From Deinococcus sp. HSC-46F16 (GTDB lineage Bacteria; Deinococcota; Deinococci; Deinococcales; Deinococcaceae), in the NCBI RefSeq assembly GCF_024171495.1, contig NZ_JALJZW010000003.1, forward strand, positions 326,912 to 390,911: 64,000 nucleotides of DNA, written 5' to 3'. The notes under the pieces are model-generated. The model was not told the DNA's origin. It searched no databases and saw only the letters and a list, made by a program, of their open reading frames with translations. A program made the position numbers and the translations under genes. Shown here piece by piece: positions 52,472 through 62,421 of this stretch (its first letter is position 1; each line of letters begins with the position of its first letter).

Positions 52472-53209
52472 ATGGACGCGGGAAGCCCATTGGGAGGACC
52501 GGCCACGGGCGGGATTGCGGACGCGTTCAAGGGGGCGCTTTCGCAGAGGCCAGGCAAGGCGAGTCAGCAGCAGCGCCGGGTCACCCTGATCCTCGGCGGG
52601 GTCCTGCTGACGCTCGGCCTGCGGCGCGTCTCGTTCGGCGGCGTGGCGCTGGCGCTCGCGGGTGGCGCCCTGCTGTACCGACAACTGGCCATGCGGTCCG
52701 GTCGAGCTGGGGCGGAAGCCCAGATGGCCGAGGTAGCGCGCTCCATCACCATCGGCAAGCCCGCCGAAGAGCTGTACCGTTTCTGGCGCCAGGGGGGACA
52801 CCTGCCCCGCGTCATGGAGCACTTCGCCGAGGTCACCGAGACGAATCAGGACCGGGCGCACTGGACGGTGCGCGTTCCCGGTGGGCGCCGCCTCTCCTGG
52901 GACACCCAGGTCGTAGAACACCGCCCCGGAGAACTGGTGAGCTGGCAGTCGCTGCCGGGCACCGAGCTGCCCAACCGGGGTGAGGTGCGCTTTCGTCCGG
53001 CGCCGGGCGACCGCGGCACCGAGGTCACGTTGCGCCTGCACTTCCAGCCGCCCGGCGGCGCGCTCGGCGCAGCGGCGGCCAAGGCCTTGAACGGTTTGGG
53101 GCCGAGTGTGCTGGTGGGGGACGCCCTGCGGCGCTTCAAGAGCCTGGTCGAGACGGGGGAGATCCCCACCCTGGACCGTAACCCCTCGGCCCGGGCAAGC
53201 ACCGCCTGA
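52472..53209 (+). CDS. SRPBCC/polyketide cyclase-like protein with membrane anchor
   Basis: A 245-residue protein. One or two hydrophobic segments at about residues 38-73 precede an SRPBCC (START-like) domain: ARSITIGKPAEELYRFWRQG, then HWTVRVPGGRRLSWDTQVVE and GTEVTLRLHFQPPGG. GGAGGAGG lies before ATG 52472. Such proteins often precede zinc alcohol dehydrogenases, as here. Ligand and role are unknown. Confidence 0.82.
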   Translation: MDAGSPLGGPATGGIADAFKGALSQRPGKASQQQRRVTLILGGVLLTLGLRRVSFGGVALALAGGALLYRQLAMRSGRAGAEAQMAEVARSITIGKPAEELYRFWRQGGHLPRVMEHFAEVTETNQDRAHWTVRVPGGRRLSWDTQVVEHRPGELVSWQSLPGTELPNRGEVRFRPAPGDRGTEVTLRLHFQPPGGALGAAAAKALNGLGPSVLVGDALRRFKSLVETGEIPTLDRNPSARASTA

Positions 53210-53383
53210 TACGGTTTCTGTCCGTTCCGAAGGGCACGGAAGAACACCGATCCCCTTCTCCACTTCCAGAAACCGTATGTGGTTCCTGCTCCCTCTGGTC
53301 GGGCCTACCTCCTGAAAACCACAGGATTCAACCGGAACGGGGATGACCTCCACTTCAGCGCAGCGAACCCAAGGAGAACCCCT

Positions 53384-54553
53384 ATGCGCGCACTCTGCTG
53401 GGAAGGCGTGAACGACCTGCGGGTCCAGACCGTCCCCGATCCCGAGATCGTCAACCCGCACGACGTGATCCTGCGAATCACGATGTCCACCACTTGCGGT
53501 TCGGACCTGCACTTCATCGACGGGTACGTGCCGAGCATGTTGCCCGGCGACGTGATCGGCCACGAGTTCACGGGCGTCGTCGAGGAGGTCGGCCCCGAGG
53601 TGAAGAACGTCAAGAAGGGCGACCGGGTGGTCGTGCCCTCCTTCGTCGCCTGCGGGGACTGCTGGTACTGCCAGCACGACCTGTATTCGCTGTGCGACAA
53701 CACCAATCCCAACGCCGAGTTGCAGGCCCCCCTGCTCGGCCATCCGACGGGCGCGTGTTTCGGGTACACCCACGCGTTCGGGGGGTACGCCGGATCGCAC
53801 GCGCAGTACATGCGCGTTCCCTTCGCCGACGTGGGCTGCTTCCACGTCCCCGACGGCCTGCGCGACGAGCAGGTCCTTTTTCTCTCCGACGCCGCTCCCA
53901 CCGGCTACATGGGCGCCGACTTCTGTGACATCCAGCCGGGCGACATCGTGGCGGTATGGGGCTGCGGCGGCGTGGGGTTGATGGCCCAGCAGAGTGCTTT
54001 TTTGCTCGGGGCCGAGCGGGTCATCGCCATCGACCGTTTTCCCGAACGGTTGAAGATGGCGCACGACCATATCGGCTCGGAAACCATCAACTACGCCGAA
54101 ACGCCCGACGTGCTCGCCATCCTTCAGGAGATGACGGGTGGGCGCGGTCCCGACGCCTGCATCGACGCGGTGGGGATGGAGGCGCACGGCACCGGGCCGG
54201 GGTACCTGTACGACAAGACTTTGCAGACGCTGCGCCTCGTGACCGACCGGGGGCAGGCGCTGCGGCAGGCGATCATGGCGGTCCGCAAGGGCGGCACGCT
54301 GTCCATCCTGGGCGTGTACGGCGTGATGGACAAGTTCCCTATCGGGGTGATCATGAACAAGGGCCTGACGGTGCGCACCGCCCAGCAGCACGGCCAGCAC
54401 TACCTGCCCAGACTGCTGGAGCACGCGGTGAAGGGCGAACTCGACCCGTCCTACCTCGCCACGCACCACTTCTCGCTGGAGGACGGGCCGCGCGCCTACG
54501 ACATGTTCAAGAAGAAGGAAGACGGCATCGTACGCGCCGTCTTCACCCCCTGA
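53384..54553 (+). CDS. Zinc-dependent alcohol/formaldehyde dehydrogenase
   Basis: A 389-residue MDR dehydrogenase. Catalytic zinc ligands are CGSDLHFIDG (Cys) and GHEFTGVVEEVG (His, Glu); the structural zinc has the cysteines in CGDCWYCQHDLYSLC; NAD site GCGGVGLMA. It resembles glutathione-independent formaldehyde dehydrogenases. AAGGAG precedes ATG 53384. A second paralog follows at 54876. Confidence 0.88.
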   Translation: MRALCWEGVNDLRVQTVPDPEIVNPHDVILRITMSTTCGSDLHFIDGYVPSMLPGDVIGHEFTGVVEEVGPEVKNVKKGDRVVVPSFVACGDCWYCQHDLYSLCDNTNPNAELQAPLLGHPTGACFGYTHAFGGYAGSHAQYMRVPFADVGCFHVPDGLRDEQVLFLSDAAPTGYMGADFCDIQPGDIVAVWGCGGVGLMAQQSAFLLGAERVIAIDRFPERLKMAHDHIGSETINYAETPDVLAILQEMTGGRGPDACIDAVGMEAHGTGPGYLYDKTLQTLRLVTDRGQALRQAIMAVRKGGTLSILGVYGVMDKFPIGVIMNKGLTVRTAQQHGQHYLPRLLEHAVKGELDPSYLATHHFSLEDGPRAYDMFKKKEDGIVRAVFTP

Positions 54554-54875
54554 CGGTCGGCAAGAGGCTGGGAGAGGAGTGGGGCCATGAACCGGTCTCG
54601 ACACGGCCTCGGCAGAAGGACCATCACGGCGAGTTGAACCATCCCCAGATCGTTCTCAGCACAGTGCCCAGACCTCACGACTTCCCGGTCGCAGCGGCCA
54701 TCAAGGAGAACGCCGAACTGCTCGGGCGGGCACCCCACCCCGAGAAGGGGGAGGGCATGGCGGCCAAGCTCCCCGGGGAGAGGAGGCCCCCAAGGGGAAC
54801 AGACGGGACAGCGAGCGGTCGGCAGCCTGTTCAACGGCACCACAGGGATGCGTCCCCTGGAGCAGGAGGAACACC
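54554..54875. other. Spacer between two dehydrogenase genes
   Basis: One frame (about 54633-54870) is protein-like in places (VAAAIKENAELLGRAPHPEK) but lacks a start and ends in low-complexity sequence, so it may be a gene relic. Nothing else is visible. Confidence 0.3.
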
Positions 54876-56018
54876 ATGAAAGCAGTCGTCTACAATGGTC
54901 CCCGCGATGTCGCGGTGAAGAACGTCCCGGATGCCCAGCTCCAGCGCCCCACCGACGTCCTGGTCAGGATTACCAGCACCAACATCTGCGGCAGCGACCT
55001 CCACATGTACGAGGGCCGCACCGATTTTGAGCAGGGCAGTATCTTCGGCCACGAGAACTTCGGCGAAGTGATCGAGGTCGGCGAGGCGGTGGACCGCGTG
55101 AAGGTGGGAGACCGGGTGGTCTTGCCCTTCAACATCGGCTGCGGCTTTTGCAAGAACTGCGAGAGGGGCCTAAGCGCCTATTGCCTCACGACGGCCAACC
55201 CTGGCATGGCCGGTGCGGCTTACGGCTTTGCCGACATGGGGCCTTACCCGGGCGGGCAGGCCGAACTCCTGCGGGTGCCTTACGGGGACTACAACTGCCT
55301 GCTGCTCCCCCCAGACGCCCAGGAAAAGGAGGCCGACTACGTGATGGTGGCCGACATCTTCCCGACCGGCTGGCACGCGACCCGGCTGGCGGGGCTGTGC
55401 CCCGGCGAGTCGATCGTGATTTACGGTGCCGGTCCCGTGGGCCTGATGGCGGCCTACTCCGCCATGCTTCAGGGGGCCTGCATGGTGATGGTGGTGGACC
55501 ACCACGCCGACCGGCTGCAGCTCGCCGAGAGCATCGGGGCCATCGCCATCAACGACTCACAGGTGAATCCGGTGGACCGGGTGCTGGAACTGACCAACGG
55601 TCTCGGGGCGGACCGGGGCTGCGAGTGCGTGGGGTACCAGTGCCATGACCATCACGGCAAGGAGATTCCCGGATTGACCATGAACAACCTGGTGAAATCG
55701 GTGAAGTTCACCGGGGGAATCGGCGTGGTGGGCGTCTTCGTGCCGCAGGACCCGGGCGGCCCCACCAAGCTCGCCAAAGAAGGCGAGATTCCCTTCGACT
55801 GGGGGATGTTCTGGTTCCGGGGGCAGCATGTGGGCACCGGGCAGTGCAACGTCAAGGCGTACAACCGCCAGTTGCGCGATCTGATCTCGGTGGGCCGGGC
55901 CAATCCCTCCTTCATCGTCTCACACCATCTGCCGCTGGATGAGGCGCCCGACGCCTACAAGAACTTCGACGAGCGCAACGACGGCTGGACCAAGGTGATC
56001 CTCCACCCTGGTGCCTAA
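54876..56018 (+). CDS. Glutathione-independent formaldehyde dehydrogenase-like zinc dehydrogenase
   Basis: A 380-residue MDR enzyme. Catalytic zinc site in ICGSDLHMYEGR and FGHENFGEV, structural cysteines in GCGFCKNCERGLSAYC, NAD motif GAGPVGLMAAYSA. The C-terminal half (GYQCHDHHGKEIPG, FTGGIGVVGVFVPQDPGG) matches the FdhA type, which carries tightly bound NAD. GGAGGAA lies upstream of ATG 54876. It is related to the 53384 enzyme but clearly diverged. Confidence 0.88.
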   Translation: MKAVVYNGPRDVAVKNVPDAQLQRPTDVLVRITSTNICGSDLHMYEGRTDFEQGSIFGHENFGEVIEVGEAVDRVKVGDRVVLPFNIGCGFCKNCERGLSAYCLTTANPGMAGAAYGFADMGPYPGGQAELLRVPYGDYNCLLLPPDAQEKEADYVMVADIFPTGWHATRLAGLCPGESIVIYGAGPVGLMAAYSAMLQGACMVMVVDHHADRLQLAESIGAIAINDSQVNPVDRVLELTNGLGADRGCECVGYQCHDHHGKEIPGLTMNNLVKSVKFTGGIGVVGVFVPQDPGGPTKLAKEGEIPFDWGMFWFRGQHVGTGQCNVKAYNRQLRDLISVGRANPSFIVSHHLPLDEAPDAYKNFDERNDGWTKVILHPGA

Positions 56019-56100
56019 CTTCAGGCCGAACGCGGGGGCAGCAGAGGGAGCCTGCTGCCCCCGCCTCCGATCTCCTATGTCTTCTCATCTGGAGGCCCCC

Positions 56101-57213
56101 ATGAATGATCAGGCGCAAAACCTGCCCGCCGACGAACCCGCCGGAACGCTGGAGGTGGTGGCGACCTTTGGCGGGGCGATGCTCACGGGCGTGACGGTGT
56201 CCCAGACGGGGCGCATCTTCGTCAACTTCCCCAAGTGGGGCGACGACGTGCCGTTCACGGTCGCCGAGGTGCGGGACGGCCAACCGGTGGCCTACCCGGA
56301 CCAGGCGACGAACGACACCGATCCGGATGACCCTGCCGCCGCCCTGGTGTCGGTGCAGAGCGTGGTGGTCGATCCGGCGGACCGGCTGTGGATTCTCGAC
56401 ACCGGCAGTCCGCTGTTCCAGCCCACGCAGTACGGGGGGCCGAAGCTCCTGTGCGTGGACCTGGCGACGGATCAGGTGGTCCAGACGATTCTCTTTCCGC
56501 AGGACGTGGCCCTGCCCACCACGTACCTCAACGACGTGCGCTTCGACCTGCGGCGCGGTGAGGCGGGGATGGCCTTCATCACCGACTCGGCGCAGCAGGG
56601 ACCCAACGGCCTCATCGTGGTGGACCTCGCCAGCGGCGAGAGCTGGCGCAAGTTGCACGACCATCCCTCCACCAAGGCGCAGGACCTGAAGGATTTCCTC
56701 CCCATCGTCGAGGGACGGCCTTTTCTGGAACAGCAGGACGGAGAGGTCAAGCAGGGTGCGGGAATGGGATCGGACGGCATCGCCATCTCGGCCGACGGCT
56801 CACGCCTGTACTACTGCCCGCTCGGCAGTCGGCGGCTGTATAGCGTGAGCACCGATGCCCTGGCGGACCGCTCTCTGGATGAACAGGTAGTTGCCGCCGC
56901 CGTCCGGGACGAAGGGGACCGGGGCGGGGCCTCGGACGGGCTGGAGTCCGACGCGGACGGATACATCTACTCCGGGAACTACGAACACAACGCCATCTTG
57001 CGGCGCAAGGAAGGGGGCGTGTGGGAGACCGTCGTTCACGACCCACGCCTGCTGTGGCCCGACACCCTGTCCGTGGCGAAGGACGGCTACCTCTACGTGA
57101 CCGCCAATCAACTCCACCGTCAGGCGCGCTATCACGGCGGGCAGGACCTGCGCCGCAAGCCCTATAGCCTCTTCCGAATCAGGATCGACGCCCAGCCCGT
57201 CCTGTTGCGGTGA
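56101..57213 (+). CDS. Major royal jelly/yellow-family beta-propeller protein
   Basis: A 370-residue protein; ATG 56101 with GGAGG 5 nt upstream. Family segments are LWILDTGSPLFQPTQYGGPK, TYLNDVRFD, AFITDSAQQGPNGLIVVDL, DGIAISADGSRLYYCPL and RLLWPDTLSVAKDGYLYVTA. There is no signal peptide, although many members are secreted. Bacterial members are poorly characterised, often linked to sugar lactone or quinone chemistry. It follows the two dehydrogenases on the same strand. Confidence 0.82.
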   Translation: MNDQAQNLPADEPAGTLEVVATFGGAMLTGVTVSQTGRIFVNFPKWGDDVPFTVAEVRDGQPVAYPDQATNDTDPDDPAAALVSVQSVVVDPADRLWILDTGSPLFQPTQYGGPKLLCVDLATDQVVQTILFPQDVALPTTYLNDVRFDLRRGEAGMAFITDSAQQGPNGLIVVDLASGESWRKLHDHPSTKAQDLKDFLPIVEGRPFLEQQDGEVKQGAGMGSDGIAISADGSRLYYCPLGSRRLYSVSTDALADRSLDEQVVAAAVRDEGDRGGASDGLESDADGYIYSGNYEHNAILRRKEGGVWETVVHDPRLLWPDTLSVAKDGYLYVTANQLHRQARYHGGQDLRRKPYSLFRIRIDAQPVLLR

Positions 57214-57261
57214 GGGAGGCGGTAACCCGCCGCGTTTTGTCCTGTCGGAGCAAGCTGCGAG

Positions 57262-57543
57262 AGACGCTTGAACGGAGTGTTGCCAAAGCATTGGGGTTCT
57301 GAAGCGGCGAGGCGCTTCTTCCAGCGTCTGCTCGACGAGCTGGAGGTGCCCGGTCTTGCAGGTGTCCAGCACATTCGGGTGCGCGCGGACGCCAGGAAAA
57401 ACAGGCGGATGGAGCAGGGTCACCGGGCGACGAGGAATCGGGAGCGATCACGGCGAGGGTTTCGGGAGGTCTGGCGCGCACAGCGTGGTCTGGTCACCCA
57501 CGCCCGTCTCGGAAACGTGTTGCGTCATCCTCGCGCCCAGACG
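57262..57543 (+). pseudogene. IS6-family transposase relic
   Basis: The frame reads LPKHWGSEAARRFFQRLLDE and then NRRMEQGHRATRNRERSRRG, as in IS6/IS240 DDE transposases. The segment carrying the second catalytic aspartate (normally ITDKLxSY) is deleted, and the N-terminus is missing. No terminal repeats are seen. Confidence 0.6.
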
Positions 57544-57699
57544 CCCGCCGGGTCGCGCCGCCGCCCCCTGGCCCCCCGGCTTCGAGGTCTGAAGGGACGT
57601 GGTGTGGCACGCGGTCTGAGAACTGAGCGGTAGGCGACCAGCACGGCCTTGAATTCCTTCAGCCCAAACAACTTGATGCATTCCCAGCCGAGGTGAGAC

Positions 57700-58932
57700 G
57701 TGGACAGAATTCCAGGCAGCACCAACGAGCTGGGGGACGAGACGGCCTCGGGCACCTGGCGGCGTCCCGACCGGCCACTCTTTGAACCCCCGCGCCTGCG
57801 GACCGGCGAGCAGGGGGAGCGCCAGACGACGTGGATGGAGCTGTTCTTCGACCTCGTCTTCGTGGTGGCGGTGGATCAGGTGGCGCGGCGGCTGGAAGGG
57901 GGCATCACGGGAAGCGCCGTCCTGGGCTTCCTGGTCCTGTCGGTCCCGGTCTGGTGGGCCTGGGTCGGCTACGTCTACTACGTGGACCGCTTCGGCACCG
58001 ATGACCTGAGTGACCGCCTGATCACGCTGGTCCAGATGGGCCTGGCGCTGATGCTCGCCCTGCGGGCACAGGACGCCCTGGGGTCGGGGGCTGCCGGGTT
58101 CGCGTTCGCCTACGGGGCGTTCCGGCTGGTCCTGGCCCTCAGTTACGCCTACGCGGCGCGGGCGTCCCCCGAGGCGCGGGAGGCCGCCTCACGCTTCGCG
58201 CTGGGGTATGGCCTCGCGGCGCTGCTGTGGCTGGTCTCGGCCCTGGTGCCCGCACCGGCCCGCTTCTGGCTGTGGGGCGCCGCCTTCGTGGTGGATGTCG
58301 GCACCCCGCTGGTGCTGGCGCGCTGGAACGGCCGCTTCCCGCCCAACACCGGGCACCTCCAGGAGCGCTTCGGCAACTTCACGCTGATCGTCCTGGGCGA
58401 GAGCACCGTGGGGGCGGTGGAGGGACTCCGCCAGCAGACCCAGGGACCGGCGGCGGGGATCGCGGCCCTGGCGCTGCTGCTGGCCTTCGCGCTGTGGTGG
58501 GTGTACTTCGAGACGTCGGACGGTGCGCCGGTTCAGGCCGTCCGGGAGGGCCGCACCGCGCCCTACAACACCTGGCTGTACGCCCACCTGCCCTTCACGG
58601 TGGGCATCGGGGCCGGGGCGATGGGCGTCATGCACGCCATCCGCGAGGCCGCGCAACCGGCCCTGTCCGACCCGTCGCGCTGGCTGCTGGCGGGGGCCAT
58701 CGCGCTGTGCTTCGCGGCGCTCGCCGTCATCAACTGGGCTTACCTGGCCTCGGGCAGCCGCTGGGATGGCCCGCAGGTGGGCTGGAACCTCCTTGCGGCG
58801 GGGCTGGCGCTGGGCATCGCGGCCTTTGCGGGCGGCCTGCCCGCCCTCGGCGTGATGGGGCTGCTCACGGCGTCGAGCCTGCTGCCGATCGGGTTGGACC
58901 TCTGGCGCCGCGCCCGTCGTCAGGGCGGGTGA
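57700..58932 (+). CDS. ltrA: Low temperature requirement protein A (LtrA) family
   Basis: A 410-residue membrane protein from GTG 57700. The family hallmark TTWMELFFDLVFVVAVDQVA is at residues about 43-62, followed by about 11 helices; GHLQERFGNFTLIVLGES is another conserved segment. The molecular function is unknown; the name comes from growth at low temperature in Listeria. Confidence 0.88.
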   Translation: MDRIPGSTNELGDETASGTWRRPDRPLFEPPRLRTGEQGERQTTWMELFFDLVFVVAVDQVARRLEGGITGSAVLGFLVLSVPVWWAWVGYVYYVDRFGTDDLSDRLITLVQMGLALMLALRAQDALGSGAAGFAFAYGAFRLVLALSYAYAARASPEAREAASRFALGYGLAALLWLVSALVPAPARFWLWGAAFVVDVGTPLVLARWNGRFPPNTGHLQERFGNFTLIVLGESTVGAVEGLRQQTQGPAAGIAALALLLAFALWWVYFETSDGAPVQAVREGRTAPYNTWLYAHLPFTVGIGAGAMGVMHAIREAAQPALSDPSRWLLAGAIALCFAALAVINWAYLASGSRWDGPQVGWNLLAAGLALGIAAFAGGLPALGVMGLLTASSLLPIGLDLWRRARRQGG

Positions 58933-59409
58933 GGGGTCCTCCAACTCCACCCTGGTGCGTGCGACCTCCGGGCTTCCCGGGCGACGGCGGGCGGGCCGGG
59001 TCACCCCTTCTTCCCAGTCGGCCTTGCCCGTCTCCTCATCTCGCAAGTGGGCCGGGATAAGGCACCTCGAAGTGGAGCGTGACCGTATCGCCGCCCGAAT
59101 CGCCTGCCTTCAGCGCAACCTGAGCGCTCTGAAACGGTATCTGGAGATCGTGCGCCCGCCCCAGAAACGGACAGTCCCTGGTCGTGAACTTGCACCTCTC
59201 TCAGGGACAGGAACAGGGCGATGGGAAGACCTCGAAACGCTCTGTCTCAGCGAAGACCTGGAGCCGTGGCGTCTCACGGCAGCGACCCTGATCTCGCTCA
59301 TGGGCCACGAGAAGCCGTCCACAGATGCGGCTTGGAGTGAGGTCCTCAGCGTACGATGTTCTCCCCCGGTCAGGCACCAGAGTCCCTTTTCAGGGAGGCA
59401 CCCGCACGC
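58933..59409. other. Intergenic region with a short coiled-coil relic
   Basis: About 59070-59150 on the plus strand reads HLEVERDRIAARIACLQRNL, like the C-terminal coil of MerR regulators, but no DNA-binding domain is present. Probably a gene fragment. A ribosome site for the antiporter lies at 59393-59399. Confidence 0.35.
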
Positions 59410-60951
59410 ATGTTGATCTTCGAGACCCTGCTCGGACTCCTGCTGGGAGCGACCATTCTGTCCGTCGTCGCCCGGCGGCTGAACATCCCCTATCCCACCC
59501 TCCTCGCTGTGGGGGGGGCGGTCGTTGCGTTCCTACCGGGTGCGCCCCGCTTCGACCTGCCGCCCGAACTGATCCTGGCGGTGTTTGTCGCCCCTGTCCT
59601 GCTCGATGCGGCCTACGACACCTCGCTGCGCGACCTGCGGGACAACTGGCAGGCGGTCTTATCGCTGGTCGTGGTGGCCGTTGGCCTGACGACCGTTGCC
59701 GTGGCCTTCACCGCCCGGCTGTTCTTCCCCGACGTTCCCTGGGCCGCAGCGATTGCACTTGGGGCCCTGCTCGCACCCCCGGACGCCGTGGCAGCGCTGG
59801 CCGTGATGCGGCAAGTCAACCCGCCCTACCGCCTGCGCAAGATTCTGGAGGGCGAGAGCCTGCTCAACGACGCCTCCGCCCTGCTGATCTACACCCTGGC
59901 GGTCGGGGCCGTCATCAGTGGAAGCTTCAGTGTTGTGGGCGCGTTGCCGACCTTCGCCCTGGTCGTGTTCGGCAGCGTCGCGGTGGGCTGGCTGCTCACC
60001 TGGCCAGTCACGTGGCTGATCGGGCACATTGACGACGCGCCCACATCGGTCATCGTCCAGTTCGTGCTCACCTTCGGGGTGTGGCTCCTCGCCGAGAGGT
60101 TGGGCCTCTCTCCCGTGGTCACCGTGGTCGTCTTCGGGCTGACGACGGCCAGGCAGTCGGGCATGTCCGCACGGCTGAGGGTGCCCAGCTTCGCGGTGTG
60201 GGACGCCGTGACCTTCGTGCTCAACGTGCTGGCCTTCACCTTGATCGGCCTGCAACTGGGGCCGATCCTCGAAGCCCTGAGCGGCGCGGAACTCCGGCGC
60301 TCCCTGGTCGCCGCGCTCGTGATCCTGGCTGTGGTGATCCTGGTGCGTCTGGTCTGGGCGTTGTCCTACGCCCTCTCGCGGGGGAGGCGTCGCTCGTCCG
60401 ATACTCACCCAGCTCAGCCCTCCACGGCCCCGCTGCGGGCGAAGAACGGGCTGGTGATCGGCTGGTCGGGGATGCGCGGGATCGTCACCCTGGCGACCGC
60501 CCTGGCCCTCCCGGATGAGTTTCCCTCCCGGGACTTCATTCAACTCACCGCCTTCGTCGTGGTGCTGGGCACGCTGGTCATCCAGGGGCTGACACTGCGC
60601 CCGCTGCTGACCGTTCTCCGTCTCCCCCAGGACACGACGGTGGAGACGGAACTCCGCCTGGCGCGGGGAGGGGCGCTGAAGGCAGCCCTGAGGGCGCTGG
60701 AGGGCGACGACTCCGAGGCCGCGGGGCGCCTCCGGCTGGAGTACCAGGCGGACCTGGGCCTGGTCCGGGACGGCGGGGACCCCCACGACGCGCCGGACAA
60801 CGTGCTGCGGCAACGGGTGGTGGACGCGTCTCGCCGTGCCCTCGCCGAGATACGCCGCACCGGGAAGATTGGGGACGACGCCTACCACCTCGTCGAGGAG
60901 GAGTTGGACTGGCTGGAACTGAGCGCCCGGTCGGCGTCCGCGCCCGCTTAA
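59410..60951 (+). CDS. CPA1-family sodium/proton antiporter
   Basis: A 513-residue protein with about 12 membrane helices. The ion-binding pattern is GALLAPPDAVAALAVMRQ and LEGESLLNDASALLIY, with the conserved aspartates of NhaP/NHE antiporters; GWSGMRGIVTLATALALP is also characteristic. About 90 cytoplasmic C-terminal residues follow. It exports sodium or potassium in exchange for protons. Confidence 0.9.
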   Translation: MLIFETLLGLLLGATILSVVARRLNIPYPTLLAVGGAVVAFLPGAPRFDLPPELILAVFVAPVLLDAAYDTSLRDLRDNWQAVLSLVVVAVGLTTVAVAFTARLFFPDVPWAAAIALGALLAPPDAVAALAVMRQVNPPYRLRKILEGESLLNDASALLIYTLAVGAVISGSFSVVGALPTFALVVFGSVAVGWLLTWPVTWLIGHIDDAPTSVIVQFVLTFGVWLLAERLGLSPVVTVVVFGLTTARQSGMSARLRVPSFAVWDAVTFVLNVLAFTLIGLQLGPILEALSGAELRRSLVAALVILAVVILVRLVWALSYALSRGRRRSSDTHPAQPSTAPLRAKNGLVIGWSGMRGIVTLATALALPDEFPSRDFIQLTAFVVVLGTLVIQGLTLRPLLTVLRLPQDTTVETELRLARGGALKAALRALEGDDSEAAGRLRLEYQADLGLVRDGGDPHDAPDNVLRQRVVDASRRALAEIRRTGKIGDDAYHLVEEELDWLELSARSASAPA

Positions 60952-61258
60952 CGGCTCGGCTAGAACAAAGGTGGTGAGGACGCCTTCACCCCGGCGTCAG
61001 GTAGGCAGGGGCATGGCGAGGTTCCAAGCGTACGATTTTGTGCGGATCGTGTCGCTACCCTAACTCCGCCAAGTGCGTCAAACTCGCCGAGCGGCTCATT
61101 GAAATCGAAGCGCTCGAAGAGGGAAGGCCGAACCTTCTTTGCCACGGAGGGAAAACAGCGTGATGCCGGTTCCTCGTTCCGTTGCTCCCGCGAGGCCAGG
61201 TCCGGGGAAGAGAGCCGATCTGTTTTCCTGAAGAGGAGGAACCTGCGTGCAGCCCGCC
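60952..61258. other. Intergenic region between convergent genes
   Basis: No gene, clear terminator or repeat is visible in these 307 bases. Confidence 0.4.
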
Positions 61259-62104
61259 TCACAGCATTTCGAGCGGCGTGGCCCGCGTCGGCGGCGGAAA
61301 CGCCCGGTCGAGCGCGGCGAGGTCGTCCGCCGTCAGGCGCACGTCCAGCGCGGCCCGGTTGTCCTGAACATGCGCCGTCGTCCCCGCCTTGGGAATGGCA
61401 ATGACGCCCCCTTGCCGCAGCACCCACGCGAGGGCGACCTGCGCGGGCGTGGCCCCGTGGTCGCGGGCGATCTCTTCCAGAGCGGGGTGGCCCAGCAGGC
61501 GGCCCTGCTCGACGGGCGAGTAGGCCATGACGGGCACGCCACGTTCCCGGCACCACGGCAGCAGGTCATATTCCACGCCCCGGCGGGTCAGGTTGTAGAG
61601 CACCTGATCCGTCGCGGCGGCCTCGCCTCCGGGCAGCGCCGCGAGTTCCTGCATGTCGGCCGGGTCGAAGTTGCTCACGCCCCACTCAAGGATGAGGCCC
61701 GCCCGCTGGAGGTCCTCGAAGGCGGCCAGCGTTTCTTCCAGCGGCGTCCGCCCGCGCCAGTGCAGCAGGTAGAGGTCGAGGTGGTCGGTGCCCAGCCGCC
61801 GCAAGCTGCGCTCGCACGCCCGCAGGACACCCTGCCGCGAGGCGTTGCTCGGCAGCACCTTGCTCACCAGAAACACCTCGTCGCGGCGGCCCTCGACGAC
61901 CTCGGCCACCAGTTCCTCGGCGGCGCCGTTCCCGTACATCTCGGCAGTGTCGATGAGGGTCAGCCCGAGGTCGAGCCCCGCGCGCAGGGCGGCGATCTCG
62001 TTCGCCCGGCGCCGGGGGTCTTCCCCCATGTGCCAGGTGCCCTGCCCCAGCACGGGCACACGCACGCCCGAGGGAAGGGGGGTGGTGGGAACGGGGGTGG
62101 TCAT
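61259..62104 (-). CDS. Aldo/keto reductase
   Basis: A 281-residue NADPH-dependent reductase. The catalytic tetrad is visible: Asp and Tyr in DTAEMYGNG, Lys in LVSKVLPSN, His in LYLLHWRG; the NADP-binding AIPKAGT segment is near the C-terminus. AGGAGGAACC precedes ATG 62104. The substrate is unknown, probably a small aldehyde. Confidence 0.92.
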   Translation of the reverse strand: MTTPVPTTPLPSGVRVPVLGQGTWHMGEDPRRRANEIAALRAGLDLGLTLIDTAEMYGNGAAEELVAEVVEGRRDEVFLVSKVLPSNASRQGVLRACERSLRRLGTDHLDLYLLHWRGRTPLEETLAAFEDLQRAGLILEWGVSNFDPADMQELAALPGGEAAATDQVLYNLTRRGVEYDLLPWCRERGVPVMAYSPVEQGRLLGHPALEEIARDHGATPAQVALAWVLRQGGVIAIPKAGTTAHVQDNRAALDVRLTADDLAALDRAFPPPTRATPLEML

Positions 62105-62207
62105 GGTTCCTCCTGAGGTGAGTGCGAAGACAGGGTTCTGCTGGCCCACATCAGGCCCCGGCGCGCGGTGATGAAGATGGGAACGGGTCGCCTGGCCATT
62201 CATGAAC

Positions 62208-62235
62208 AAGCCCCCGGCCCAATTACCGGGGGCTT
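62208..62235. terminator. Symmetric hairpin terminator
   Basis: AAGCCCCCGG and its complement form a perfect 10-bp stem with an 8-nt loop, flanked by few T on either strand. It lies between the ASCH gene and the aldo/keto reductase, both on the minus strand, and probably separates them. Confidence 0.65.
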
Positions 62236-62421
62236 GCCTCTAGGCGGGCTCGAAACGCGGCGGGCACGCATAAGAGGTTCAGGTCAGGTGAGCTGAGCAC
62301 CGCTTCCATCTCGGGGGACACCCCGGTCCGCTGCTTGAACGGCCCGCGGTTCATCTTCAGCGCCCGCTCCGGTCGCGCGTGCCCCACCCGGCCAGCTTCC
62401 CCTCCCACATTCGCCGCAGGT

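Noticed and set aside
57268..57633. Intact transposase
   Set aside because: The catalytic middle part and the N-terminus are missing and the C-terminal codons are unrelated; annotated as relic.
62223..62408. 61-residue minus-strand frame
   Set aside because: Its end lies inside a strong hairpin, there is no ribosome site, and the sequence has no recognisable content.
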